NCBI GenBank assembly: GCA_037833965.1
Contig: AP031355.1
Location: 3,931,501-3,995,500 of the forward strand
Direction: 5' to 3'
DNA length: 64,000 nucleotides
Origin: Marchantia polymorpha subsp. ruderalis
Lineage: Eukaryota > Streptophyta > Marchantiopsida > Marchantiales > Marchantiaceae
Shown: positions 13,051 through 25,800 of the stretch, one piece after another
Layout of the letters: each line of letters begins with the position of its first letter
Numbering within the stretch: the stretch's first letter is position 1
Notes under the pieces: model-generated
Databases searched by the model: none
What the model was told of the DNA's origin: nothing
The model's input: the letters and a program-made list of their open reading frames with translations, nothing else
Translations under genes and position numbers: made by a program

Positions 13051-15312
13051 TTATTCTAGTTCCTTGAACGACCACATACTCACTGTCTTCTTACCACCGG
13101 GGACAACAAGACGGTCAGCAAGCATAAAGGACAGATCCGGGAGTTCACTGAGAATAGATTTAACAGCTGCTACTGGTTCATTATCACGTTCCTGCAAAGA
13201 CTGACTGCGGGATAAGTTCAACCCCTCAAGCTGTCCAAAAAAATCGTTGGAACTCCCTTGATGATCCAGAACACTGCACAAACCAAGACCTTGAAATCAT
13301 TAGCGTCTGGGGTCTCTTTGTCAAATTTTTTTCAAATTACAGATCCTCATCCAGTGAAAGATGAAAACTTAAATCTGGAAGACCTCTCTTTTTATTTTTT
13401 GTCAGAAAACTGCTATATATATATAAAGCGGTAAGAGTAATAGCCAAGACATCTATTGATCAGGAGTGGCAAAATTCATACGTCCTTTATCTAAACTAAG
13501 AGCCTGACGAGACTGTCATGACGAGATAAAAGGTGACATAGTTTACCTGACTCTTGTGGGGAACTCGGTAGACTTTTTCACCGATGAATCTTGAATGGAT
13601 GAGGCTGAGGTTGGATTCTGAGCTGCTGGACGATTCTGTATCCCCAGGGCAAACAAACTATCATCAACTATAGGGAAGTTGACATCCCCTTTGCTTTGTG
13701 TTACATTTTGGAAGAAGTCAAGATTGTGTTGTTGATTTTGGGTTTGAGACTGCGGTTGAGGTTGGGGAGCAGCTTGGAAGAAGTCGTCAAAATCATCCGT
13801 TGTAGTCTCCACAAAAGTTTGATTTGCTCCATAGAACTGTACACAAATATCAAACAATCAGCTCACAGTCTATCCCTAACTCGGTAAGCTATCTATTAAA
13901 GAACAAAAAGTTACACACTCGATCGGGTTTTGGTGTGAATGAACTATTTGGACTCTGCTAAGAATGAGAATCTGATATCTGAGGAACGGCAAAATGTCAA
14001 TTGGAGCCAGTAGAGACCTTTAATCAACCACAGAGGACGAAACTCAATATCCCATCATGATCTTCTTTAGTGATAACAGAAGCATAAACGTCCAGCACAA
14101 TTAATCCATGATTTGACAACAAGGTTTGTCCACACAAATCCTTACCGATTTGTTATCATTTGGTAAACCGGAGAAAAAGTCACCAGCACTGGCCTCCGCA
14201 AGGTGTTGAGTCCAGTTCACTGCACCACCCTCACCATCGGCAGATTCCCAAATATCCTCCTCATCTACTTCTGCGAAATACGTTGACTTCGCGCTTCCAG
14301 TTAGATTCTCTGGCGCTGACTTCTGTGCTTGCCCATATGCAGAACTCTCTTGCATAAAATCCTGATGATATTTTGGCTGTGCAGCTTTCTTGACTCCAAG
14401 TCCGCTTCCATCCTGCCAAACATATCCTCTGTGCTCAGCATTACGTCTTTGGCTCTTTCTGTATCAAAAAAATAATGCAAAATTGTCTCCTGCCTTACAG
14501 CGTATCATTGCCTTCTAACCTCCAAAACACCTTTCACTGACTAGAATTTGTCATTCTATATCTATGAACATGACACTGATTCATACAATCAGAGTACGAT
14601 TTGATAACAGAAACATACACTTTTCAAAACAATTCACGAGGTAGGGCAAAGACTCCGCAGACAGTGTTGCTCATCTAACTAGGTCCACTCGTGAGACCTT
14701 GAAAGGTAACCTTGCTAAACAGCAAACAAATGCAAGAGGCAACCCAATCAGACTTGTGAGAAAATGGATAGATGACAAGACGGATGAACTTTAAGAGATC
14801 CTGTCATCCAAGCATAGCAAACACAAATATTTAGAAATCAGTATCTTGTTCGCGGGGAATTTGCAGGAATGTCCGATGGTCGAGCACGAAAAAAGCTCAA
14901 ATTTAGCTCAACTGGATACTTTCTGGGAAATCTCGCTTTTTCTCCGACAATTTTACTGATACTACAGAATGTCGTCCATATGAGACTATGAAACACTCAC
15001 CAGCTTCAGAGAATCGAAGAACAACTGCAAAGCCAGCGATGTGTTGAAATCGAAACTCTCATCAGGTGTTTTTGCCGCTGCAGGTTGAAACTCGCCGCAT
15101 GCCAAACAGATCCGAGACCGTGCGCCTTCACTTAACATGGCCTTACATTGTCCACACCGATGCGTCGCCTCCGAAGCCAATTCCACCAGCAGCTCCTGCA
15201 GAGTTGGAAGCTCTGGTACATCTTCCGAAGATGAAGGATCATAAAACGATGCTACAGCTTGCGTGGCCTGTGCCACGCGGTCTCTCACTTGCGCCATAAA
15301 CGTTGCGTCCAT
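13051..15312 (-). CDS. Zinc-ribbon protein resembling plant DUF7815, DFF-motif rich
   Basis: The function is unknown. Exon 1 (15312-15001) begins MDATFMAQVRDRV and holds a CGQC...CLACG zinc ribbon at about residues 53-72, then FNTSLALQLFFDSLKL, the pattern I know from plant DUF7815 proteins. Later exons by GT/AG sites are 14458-14146, 13836-13547 and 13273-13051; the last ends PDLSFMLADRLVVPGGKK plus a short tail, a typical family ending. Exon 1 ends in phase 0 but the exon at 14458 needs two bases from upstream, so a small exon lies between them. An 11-nt or 47-nt exon starting GATCTCTT (just after an AG near 14,800) would fit, but this is not settled. The protein carries four DFF motifs (DFFSGL, DDFFQAA, LDFFQNV, NDFFGQL) in acidic and Gln-rich stretches, as seen in adaptor-binding peptides; that role is inference. 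A GTGAGT inside the last exon (after KKT) could be another donor. The start ATG has a purine at -3 and G at +4. Confidence 0.75.
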
Positions 15313-17691
15313 TCTGCCCGAGCGTAGGGAACCAGCGCTCGGCCTTCCACATGAAGTTCGAGACCTCGAGCGCTCATCAGCAAATCATCTGCCCAGAAAT
15401 TACAGACCAAAATACTTTTATCAATAGGACCAATGATGGACATCAATGGACTGCACGACACCTGCAATGATGATCGATAGTCGTCACCAAAGATTCGTCT
15501 CCGAATGCAAGCCTCTCAGAGACGAATCGCATTTGAATTTTCAATCGCCTGATCCTGATCAAATTTCCTTCGAGTGTGACAGCAAGCGCTTACAGGACAG
15601 CCAATGCTGATCACTAATTTACTCACCCTGATCTCCCAACACGACAGATCGTCGGCATTCAATGCACAAGAACACACTCCGATGGGAAGTTTGAGGGACA
15701 ATGGGAACAAAAAATTAGCCACGGACACTGGGCAGTGAGTTCGACATTGCAGTGTCGATCCTCTCCTCAACTGTGCTACCCTATTATTCCGCGATCTCTC
15801 TAGGCTGTGCGCGCAGTGTGTTCTTGCATTTCCACTTCAGCTTTATCATCCAATGCATGCGAAGAAATCCCATCGAGGACTCAGGTTTTTCATCACCCGT
15901 TCAAAGTAAAGCGTGTTCGTACCTCTTTAATTTGTCCACCAAGTCGAGGCGGATGAACATGCGTTTCTGTCGGCCTCAGAGTGTCGATGTTCGTCAAACC
16001 TTGGAGTGATTAAAACTGTGATTCATCAAAGTCTGAGGAGTGTCCCATCTGTGAATCAACGTAACTTCACAAAGTCATCAACATAATTCTAGCACTTTGA
16101 AGCAATGTGGAAGTTTTCATGCATTTTTATGTGGAAGATAAGGTCTTTGGACGGAGCCATGGAAACAAGAAGAGGAAAACAGCCAACAAATGGGAGACGA
16201 ACAAGATTGGCGAGACTGGTGGCATTTTTGTGATTCACGATTACCGAGTATGGAGGTGGAAGCCTAAAATGTGCAACAAAAGTGTAGCCTGGATTCGTAG
16301 TTGCACGTGAGACTTGTATTTGTATAAAGTTGCGCTGATGTGTCTTGTAATGGCATCATTAGTTGTGGCGGTCGGCTTTCTTGGTGGTCGACATACACGC
16401 CATGAGGAGAAAGGCGGGCCGGCAGCTGTCAAGATACCTGACTTTCACTCTTCGGTGACTGTACGTCTTCTATAATGTCCGTAGAGTAGAATGTAACGCT
16501 GCATTGCATCCTTTGCTTGGTTCGGACTTGCATTGCAAGCTTCGTCGTTTCAAGTTTCTCGTTTACTCCTTGACTTTACACTCTTTGAATTTAGATTGCT
16601 TGTAGCCTTGCCAAGGGTGCTGCATCCTTGCAGCAAGCTACAACTGTAGGTTTGGTTTACATGGATATACATGTTCGGCTCCATTGGGGATATGTTCTTC
16701 CTTTCTTTCGATATTTTTATATGGACATATTGTCTTTTGACCGGCAGCTTAGCCCTTGTTTGACGCGTTCCTCATTCACATGCGGGTGTTGCATGTTGGA
16801 GGGTGTGTAAATCCGTCTAAACCATCGTGATGTGCGAGAAAAGGTCGCTTGTGCGAAAGGGCCTCTGTACAAGTATTCCGCTATGGTATGAAGGCTTTCC
16901 ATTGCAATCAGTAAAAGGTGTTGTTGGAGGAGTACTGCCATGTATAGAGAGTTGTAACAAACGAACTCTTGTAGTTCAAAGTAATCTCAGATGGTGGTGT
17001 TTTAGAGGAATAAGTTTTCACCTGATCACTTTTTTAAGCACAAGACAATGTGCGCAGACATATGGAGTTTAGAATTTGAAGTATTCACTGTGCAGTCCAA
17101 TTGCAAAAGCTGATTCTTGATGTTTGAATCCTCCCTAAGAGCTAATCTCAACCCATAAGCAATACAAAGCAAGCTCTTAAAATACTGTACCACACAAGAG
17201 GTAGATCAGATCACCAGGTTCCGAGAATAAATTGATCTGTTCATACTTAGTAATGGTAGGCATATCGAAAGAAAACCATGTTAAGAAAGATGTATTGGTC
17301 CTTCACAGTGTCTTGCATGCGTAAGATAGAAGAACAATGGAGGCGATGAAGGATCTCACTGTTCATGAGGATACTGCGTAGTGTCGAAGAGTAACCACAG
17401 AAGACGCTTGGAAGAAGGTAAGGAAGAATAAACCACAATGATAACACTGCAAGATTGCGATGACCTCAGAGTAACTTTGAACGTGATCTTTCCAAGAAAA
17501 TTAAAAAGTGATAAAGAGAATCAAATCTCCTACACTGCCGTGCAAAATTGAGACAGTCATGATTGCTTCATCAGGAAGTTGATACGTTCTGAAGCACAAA
17601 ATAACTGCAGAACACAGATAACTATCTCCAGGGCTTCATTGTGAATCCCCTCCTATGAATCTACATGTAGCAGAACCCCATGAGTCAATTT
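15313..17691. other. Intergenic: likely promoter of the 13-15 kb gene, then unassigned
   Basis: The part next to 15312 should hold the promoter and leader of the minus-strand zinc-ribbon gene. The rest, up to the 3' end of the SUN gene, has only short open frames on both strands without domains. No RNA gene or clear repeat was seen. Confidence 0.5.
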
Positions 17692-20197
17692 CTAATCAGA
17701 ACTAGGGGCTAAATTCGATTGTGGTTCAGACCCGTGAACACGAATTCGATAGAGACATGTATGGGTAGGGCTACCATGATTAGACAACACATGTACCCTG
17801 ATCATGTTGATAAGGTCACCTCCAACATCCTCTTCAGAGAGGGCAAAGGTCTGTACACTCGGCTTCGTGATATCGTATAGGAACTCCCCTAAAACCTTCT
17901 GTGTCCTGGTTTGGGCTGTCTTGTCCACCTGTCCACGATATTCAAGCCAACCAAAAACGCGGAACTCCTTCGGTGCACTGGATACGTCGTATGCCACGTC
18001 CTGGAAAAAAATAAGTTGACAATATATTTAGTCCCGCATTGGCGGAGACCTGAGCAGAAAAGGCATCCATGTGTTCATGGCTAGTGTCATACCCTAAGAT
18101 AAGATGGGAACATGACGTTTCCATCAATTCCTAACACAACTCCCGAAAATAGGGTATAAATCAAAGATAAAATTGACACTGAACTCCTAAGCTGAACTTC
18201 TAAAACCTCTAACAGCACTACATACAAAGAGGCAAAACAGCTTGTCCCAAGAGCAATTGGAGATGCACCGACTCAAAGTTGATGCATGAAAAAGGCGAAC
18301 ATCTACTCCGGAGCCACTGAAAAAACGTTCTTAAAATGGCAGCTTCACACATTCTTTTTCCTAGGCAGAGTACGAGGGACTTTGGCCTAAGCTACAAACC
18401 GTTGTCAGAAATGGCCCTGAGGCTGAGAAGTACTTTCCAGCATGAAAATACATTACGAGAACCACTTGTGTAGTTAGTAAAATCGAGAACTATCTGACGA
18501 CTTAGAGTTCATCCTGCTTAAAAAGCGGAGCAAATTTGCAGAAGAAGAAGGCTATCACGTGGCATCCATGATGTACAACTTCAGAAAATCAAATACGAGA
18601 GATATGAAAGCATCGGGAACTAGAGTCACGCTGTTATCAGCCGTGTCCACAGAAAGCAGAGTTACTTTAAAAAATAAAATTGAAAGAAATGTTCTAAATA
18701 CGCAAGTCGTAAGTATCAAGTCGCATAGCCGAACTTTCCAAGTAAAATTTACCCTCTTGACCGAATTTAGCCGACTATTTACTTCTTTGTGAATTTCGAA
18801 AGAGCTGTAGGCCCAAGATTCAAGGTAAGCAGTTCACTTAGATGAACCGCATTTCACATGTTAATTCGACCTTTCATGTTCGGCCTATACAAAGAGGCTG
18901 TCTGCCCTGACCTGCAGCAGAAAAAGAAAGATGACAAACTTTCCACAGAGGGGTAAGAGAGACATACCTTGGAAACATGCTCGACAGTGATAGCGTCTGG
19001 CTGTACCGTAGTTCTCAGCGATATGTCAACCCACACATCATCTCCTTTCAAAGGTAGACACTGTCCCGGTTCCCCAAAACTGGGCTCCAGTACCTTGTTG
19101 GACAGCCCGTGCCTGCGATTGGTACCTGGCAGAATACTCAACAAGTTCCGCCAGTCCCCTCCTCTCCCCTGGAAGTAGCCTTCGGAGTGCTCCAAGACGC
19201 GACCACCTCCACTAGCCAGGGCATAGTCCACCCGTCCAATACCATCCGCCGAGTGGCGCTCAATTTCGCGCATGACAACTTGTCTGGCCGCGGCCCTTAC
19301 GTCGTCGAGACTGAAAGCTTGGCCCTCACCCTCGGCTGCCCTCCTATCTACAACATCCTTGATGAGCTCCAACGCTTCCCTTTTAGTCAAAGGACTTCCA
19401 GTACTGAACAACACATCCAATGCAGAGCTAACTTTGTCGAGGTTCTCTCTCAAGTTGCGCACTTCCGACTCTACGTGCAACTGTTGCGTATCCAACTCCT
19501 TGCGCACCTCTTTCCTAAGTTCACCTACCTCCTGTCCTATTTTAATGTCCACGACTTCCAGCTGCACCTGCATCCATTTCGTTGTCTTGGCAACAAACTC
19601 TTCGAGTTTTTCTACCTCCGTAGACAATATTCCGGAAGACTCCGCTGCTTGCGGCCGGACTCTCCAATTGTAGAAACTCGTACCGAGTCCTACACCGAGT
19701 ACAAATATAACAAAGAACCTCGAGAACAAGTGGCCCGTCACATCCCAGAATGAACTAGGCCTCCTTCGAACAACACCATGGCCTTCTTTGTTCTGTGCAC
19801 TCTTCACTACCTTCTTGACAGGTGTGGTGGCCTTCGGTGCGGGGCCTGTTGGGCTCTGCACGGCAATGCTCTTTTGCTTGGAGCCCTGAGGGCGGTCCGC
19901 ATGTAGGGTCTGGCTCAACTCTCGGGGCTGCGTCAGCGCGCCTATCTCACTGCCCACTATGTCGCCGTTTGCCGAAGTGGTGGCGGCATCTCTCCTGCGA
20001 GTCACCGATCGACCCGACGGGGGAAGAATCGCCCCGGGAACATCCGCATCTTCTTGCTGAGACGAGGGTTTGGCTGCAGAAGCTCGCTTGCGAACCGCAG
20101 CGGGCCGAGAAGAAGATGGTGCTGGTGCCACTGAAGGCACCGCGGTTCCGGCTGCAGGGGTGGCGGCAATTCCTGTCGAAGCTGAAGCTGCTGACAT
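17692..20197 (-). CDS. SUN: SUN-domain nuclear envelope protein (plant SUN1/SUN2 type)
   Basis: SUN proteins sit in the inner nuclear membrane and bind KASH proteins of the outer membrane to form LINC bridges, which act in nuclear shape, movement and meiotic chromosome tethering. There are two exons, 20197-18968 and 18000-17692, joined in phase 0 (AAG|gtatgt, cag|GAC), giving 512 residues; plant SUN proteins are usually about 450-470. The order is: Ala/Ser/Pro-rich basic N-terminus with RRR clusters (67-69, 144-146), one membrane helix (about 158-176, FSRFFVIFVLGVGLGTSFYNW), a coiled coil (about 190-265), and the SUN domain (about 320-505) with DYALASGGGRVLEHSEGY and the terminal SNHGSPTHTCLYRIRVHG. 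The start MSAASAST was chosen because it resembles the MSAST start of known plant SUN1; the frame is open further upstream only through non-ATG codons. The single 967-bp intron cuts the SUN domain. Confidence 0.95.
18001..18967 (-). other. Intron of the SUN gene
   Basis: Donor gtatgt follows codon 410 and acceptor ttttttccag precedes GAC GTG GCA. The 967 bp contain no open frame with a recognisable domain and no obvious inserted element. Confidence 0.9.
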
Positions 20198-21421
20198 ACT
20201 GCACAACGCAGCTCCAAACAACTTCACCGCATGCACCAACCACCCTAAAGCTTTCTACCCCCCGTCACCTCACAATCCGCTCTCAATCGCCTCTCCGTCG
20301 CAGCGCCCTCGTGCCTTTCTCCGTCGACCCCGTACCTCCGAATGCTCAACTACATTACGCGCTCACCGCAAAAAATAGCGCGCTCCCTCCTCGCGAGACT
20401 GCGGGCACCGTCGAGCCTGAAGGCATCGCAGGGCCTTCGCTTCCTCCTCGTCCTCGGATCACATGCCAAAATCTTGCACATCCGTCATTCGCCCCATCTC
20501 CTGCTCGAACAGCAGATGACGCTACGCCCACTGCCAACCCATCCACCTCCCGCTACGATCAACCGAGCCTCCCGACCTCCCGACCTCCCTCCCGTCCTCT
20601 TTCCTATCGGGCTCGAAATCCTGCGGAAGATGGAAGCGCTAAAGCCCGAGCTCGCAGCGTAGCAAGAAATCGCAGCGCCCGCATGGACATGGACTGTTCC
20701 GAGGCGTCAAGGGAGATGAGCTCGCGGGATTTTGTGCGCCAAAACTCAAACTCTTGAACACGAGAGCTCGATTTATTTCGGCGATGGCCGGAGCGAGGGA
20801 GCGAGGGAACGAGGGACGAGCCTGGGAGCAAAAGCGTGTAACAAATTTGTGGAGCCGAGGCGGGAGATTGAAAACACATCAAGCGAAAACAAAGCGAAAA
20901 ACGAGAAAACTAGCGAAATCGAGCGAAAATGTTCTCCACCTCTGGGCGAACTTTGCAGGAGCATAGACCTCTACCACTCCGTGACGTGTATGCCAGACGT
21001 CTTGCACAGTGGCATGCGGGTCCCACTAACCACGTCCACCCCCGTGGTTGAGCCCGAGCTGCCCCCCGCTCGACGTCGAAACTCAACCGTCGGATCCGAT
21101 CGCTTCTCGGACTCGGAGTCGCTTCTCGCTTCTCGGACTCCAGCCTGCGTGGTTGGCCGTTAACCGCGCTGTCCCGACGGCTACTGCGGTCCCTCCACTT
21201 GTATGCAGTCGGCTGGCAGGCCAAGAAGCTCGTACGACTAGCTAGAGAACAGAGCTATATTTTAGGGACAGGCCCTGCCCATTTCTTAACGTCCATGGGA
21301 ATGGAAAACGGGGAACCATAAATTTCCAAATATCACATAAAAGATCTAAAATATAGAAAATAAAATAATGAAGATATCCGCATCGGAGCTCTAGAGCGGG
21401 AACACTGAATATCAAACCATG
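20198..21421. other. GC-rich promoter/leader region of the SUN gene
   Basis: The DNA just upstream of the SUN start is GC-rich and Ser/Pro/Arg-coding in several frames at once. A long plus-strand open frame (19822-20757) is largely the antisense of the SUN N-terminus and is not a gene. Direct repeats of GAGCGAGGGA type (about 20790-20815) and CTTCTCGGACTC (about 21100-21140) are seen. The region likely holds the minus-strand promoter. Confidence 0.5.
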
Positions 21422-22360
21422 TCAACAATAATATCGGTGTACGAGTACTCCTACTGCGTACCGAAGACTGTGACACGTGGCGGAACGAGGTCTCGGTAAT
21501 CGTTCGGTGCAGGTGTTTTCTGGCGAAAGGATCGGACGGATACAGGATTTCGGAAGAGCATGGAGGTCGAGGTTGCACTCCTTCTGTCGTTCGTTCTCTC
21601 TGAGACTCTGGAGCTCGTGCCCCGAGTCTCGAGAGAAGCCTTCGGCTTTCGGGCGGGCCTGAATTATGATCGCAGGCTTTGATTTTTTTGCCCTGGTGGG
21701 TTCGCAGCGCATGGCACAGGCAGGTCTCTGGTGGAGAATTGGTCGGTATCTGCGTTTGTACTCTCGGAGCTTTCGGGTGGATTGATATGTGATTGTGCGG
21801 CGAGGCTCGAAGGTTTTGTTGTTTCGGAGTTTTCGAATGAGGGTCTCGTAGCAGGCACACGAAATGATTTGGACTTCAGGGGGCCGTTTTGAACATCGAG
21901 AGTAGCGTGGAGCTCGACGCTTTAATGGCATGGCGAAGCGTGGATTTTTTCTTTGCGAAGATGGTGGAGCGGAAGATGGTGCGAGTGGATTACTTTGCTT
22001 GTAGTTGCTGTTTCCTGCCTCTCGGTTGGAAGGATACAACGATAAGGATATCAGGAAGACAAAGGCTTGGGTTGAAACACAGTGGTTTTGAGTGGAGAGA
22101 TCATCAGCCGGGGACTTAGCAGATGCTGATTGGAGCTGAGAAATCAGGCTTTTGAATTGTCTTTGAATGTTGCATTGGCGCAAGAGCGTGCGCGTATGTT
22201 CCCTATGAGAGGCCTCCTTTCTTAAGGCATTGAGATTCCTGCCTTCAATGTAGATCGGTGTGACATCCATCCATTGCCTCTCCGTGAACGCGCTCAAGTC
22301 CTGCTGTGCTCTACAGAAAGCTGCATTTCTGAGCATCAGAAATCTCCGTGGAGTTATCAT
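21422..22360 (-). CDS. Unassigned 312-codon open frame (may not be a gene)
   Basis: An ATG-started open frame of 312 codons runs on the minus strand from 22360 to a stop at 21422. The translation starts MITPRRFLMLRNAAF and is rich in Arg, Ser and Pro, with no domain I recognise and no signal peptide or membrane helix. If real, it would be divergent from the oxygenase gene with starts about 480 bp apart. It may equally be the antisense of that gene's long 5' leader, since other frames are partly open too. Length is the only evidence for coding. Confidence 0.2.
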   Translation of the reverse strand: MITPRRFLMLRNAAFCRAQQDLSAFTERQWMDVTPIYIEGRNLNALRKEASHREHTRTLLRQCNIQRQFKSLISQLQSASAKSPADDLSTQNHCVSTQAFVFLISLSLYPSNREAGNSNYKQSNPLAPSSAPPSSQRKNPRFAMPLKRRAPRYSRCSKRPPEVQIISCACYETLIRKLRNNKTFEPRRTITYQSTRKLREYKRRYRPILHQRPACAMRCEPTRAKKSKPAIIIQARPKAEGFSRDSGHELQSLRENERQKECNLDLHALPKSCIRPILSPENTCTERLPRPRSATCHSLRYAVGVLVHRYYC

Positions 22361-22842
22361 GGAAGGAATGAATCGTCGTGCCGTTCTTGTGTTTTGACAG
22401 GGGAAAATTGAACCATATGGGTCATGTCTTTAAGCAGCTTACTTGTGCCGAATTCTACAAGAATTAGCTCTAATAAGTTCATCACTTCTCTTCCTTTCAC
22501 CAAATGGGAGGAGAAATGCCAAACTCTACCAGCTGAAGATTGACTTCTGCCCATTGTAGTATTTAAAAGATCTCCCGTTTGCTCTCTTCCCTTCCAGCTT
22601 TCAATCTTCTAAAGAGATACTTATACGTCTTGGCAAATCGCCAAAACGTCTGCAGCCCGGAAGAACCAAGCCTGCCGATACAATCTTTGGATCAGAACGT
22701 CCTATTAGAAGACATTTTTAAAAACTGGAACTAGATTGAAGCGCATTATTCGCACAAATCGGTGTTTCTGTTTGCCACAGTACAGCATTCTATCCATAGA
22801 GCTGCAGGTGTATGCCGCTACACATCGGACAAATCTTGACAC

Positions 22843-25800
22843 ATGGAGATGACATCTGAAAATCGAAAAAGGCTATCGTCTAGCCTGAAGCTTGTCCATG
22901 CCGCTGAGAAGCTCCGAGTGAATCCGTCTTGTATTTCAACGTTACGGTATGTTCTGAAATGTCTCTCTAATGTGGAACATTTGGACATAGCCGCGAAGCA
23001 GTATGTCAGCCTGGGCTTTCTTGATGTGATTCCATCCGTGTTGACGCAAAGGTAAATATCTGAACGCAACTTGGTAAGAAAAGCAAGCAGCTCTTTTGCA
23101 TGTATCGAGTGTACATTTCTGGTATTCTTAATGCACTTCATCTCCAAAGCTTTTATTTTCTGACATACTCCCATCTTCATACCTTACATCCATGCCACAC
23201 TTAAGTTTTTATTCTCTTCCTTCTCCTAACGAAGAAAATTGAAAGAAATGTTTCACTGTTCAGGGCTTCAATATTCTACGTGACGCATGTGAACTGAGGC
23301 TTTATTGCTCCAAGACTCGATAGCTAACAGCTACGGACGAAAAACCGTAGCAGACTGTAAGAAGTTCAGGAAACATTATGTCCACGTACACAGGGTTGAG
23401 CCCGTGTATAATGTCTTCGTGGTGCAAGCATGGATAAAAGAATAGATAGGTTGATTCATTTTGGTATTGTCCTTGCAGATCGATGAAAGTTGTTACCATT
23501 GGGCTGGAGATTCTGGGAGCGTTATCTCTAAGTTCTTCAAAGATACACCACCAGGTTTTGACTAAGGAGGAAATCATCCGCGCTCTTGTTGAGATATTCA
23601 CGAGTTCAAATTTGGACCTTCTTACAGCAGCTTTTCACACCTTGGAAGATGTTCTTATCACATCCGATGGTCTGGAGCGTTTTAAACATACGTCGCTTGT
23701 GGAGAACCTCATGTGAGTACTCCCCATCATCAACCATGTTTACCTTTAATTATGACAGGAAGGTTCATGTTACAAGCTTTCGACCTTAACATTTCTGCAG
23801 CTTGAGGATCTTACAAGTCTCATGTATTTCCAGTTATCTTTTCAGCTTTATCATCATATGCTAAGACAGTTTGGGCAGGCGGTTATTATGTTTGCTTGCA
23901 GACCTTTATCGCAAACCTGACTCAAGTTATGGACTTGAAGAAGAAAAACGGTTCGATAAATCTGTCGCTGAAAGAGGTGAAAGACTGCAGGTCTCTGATA
24001 TCCTAGATAACTTAGATGGTGAGAGTCGGAAAAGAGGATCGAAACGGGTATTCGGCAACGAGCTGGAGTCGCTTGTTGATTCTTGTGTTAGAACTATTGT
24101 CAGTATTAATCCAGGCGAATGTATCAAAAGTGTTCCTAGATTTGTCTACTTCAAAGCTTTGGGTATCCTTTATCAACACTGGTCATTTATGCTTGAAAAG
24201 GACCAACTACTCTATAATAATGTGGATCCAACTAGAGGGAACTGGTACAGGAGATCTAAATCCAGACATGAACTCGCAAAATGTCTGGTGCTTCTAGGCA
24301 TGGAGTACGACTGTTACCCTGGAAAAGCTGGTATAGTCGATGAGAAGTCCCCTGGAATTTCTGACTTGAGCTCTGACAAGTTCATGGACTTCTGGGAGCG
24401 GTTGCCTGTACTTGTGACGAAAGCCATGCCTTCTTGTCTTCTTACTTTCGCCAAACGGTTTAACAATATGGAGAGGCTCTTCAATCTTCTCTACTCGTTC
24501 ACAACTTGTCCTTCTTCTTCTGCTGATGAGGTGGACTCCTTCATGTCTATTCGCGAAATCGAGTGCACTGTGGGAGACCCACTTTCATATGGGCGAGATA
24601 TCAGGATAGTGAAAACAGTGAACGATTCAAAAGTTATGAAACTTGAAGAAACAGAGGTGCATTTTTTCTCAACAGATGCAGAATGTACTGTGGATAAGCA
24701 TGTACATCCCAAAGCGATGTTAGATGCGGTAAAGGCGGGTTTCAGTTTGGCCATAAAAGGGTTGGAGCTACGCTGCGCGGATATTGCAAGATTGTCCGAG
24801 GCATTAGCCAAACAATTTGGTCAACCTAGTGTTGGAGTAAACTTATACGTTACGCCCCCAAATGCTCAAGGTCTTGCCGTGCATTTTGATGATCATTGCG
24901 TTCTAGTTTGCCAGTTACATGGTAAAAAATCTTGGAAAATATTTCCACCTGCTAAGATCCTGCCAAGACTGTATGCATCTAGATCCTTAGACGAGGAAGC
25001 GTTGAATTCCTGTCCGGCTAATGCAGTTACTTTGGAGGAAGGAAATGTGCTTTACATACCACGAGGTTTTCCTCATAAGGCATTTTGTGATGACAAGTTT
25101 GAGGAGGAATCAGGAGGTGTGGATGGGTTCAGATATTCCACAGATCCTTGTCTTGGATTAGATGAAACTTCAAAATCAGATGTTGCTAATCTGTGCAACT
25201 CTGCCTTCCCTATTTCTGGAAGAAAGAAGAAGAAGCAGAAGATAACGCCCCCCTGCTCCGACTCTCTTGAAGACCAATGTGAGCTTCAAACAGACTGTAT
25301 CGACAACGGCATATCAGTTCATTTGACATTTGGTGTGGAGGTGGAGCCCCCATTTGAGTGAGTCAGACCATCCAAAGCCTTGTCTGAGACTACATTATAG
25401 TTCCTATTTTCTCTCTTAGTGTGTAAAAGTCTCTACGATACTTTCACGAGTTCTACCCAGAAGTTGTCATCTCTTGCTCCGGTTTTTTGAACTGAGCTCA
25501 CATTGGAAGTCTTTCCAATATTGTTCTTGCCACACTATGAACCTAGTGGTAGCATATCTGTAAATTTTGCAAATATAGTATTCAAAATTTTTTGTATCAG
25601 AGAACCGGGCGAATTTGGAAGGCCCCATAAAACTTAGTGACTGACCTTTGAAGTAAGTTTGTTTTGATATCATTGATTGTTTGTAAAACTTTTACACTGT
25701 ATACTTTATTTACATCTGGCGATTGAACGGAGGAGAATGAGTTCAGAAAACATGGTCATGACTTTCCGTGCGGAGCATGCTCTTTCCAGCGAAGCAAGCA

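Noticed and set aside
19822-20757. 311-codon plus-strand open frame
   Set aside because: Its first part is the antisense of the SUN N-terminal exon and the rest lies in the SUN promoter; Pro/Ser/Arg-rich composition is what the complement of that DNA gives.
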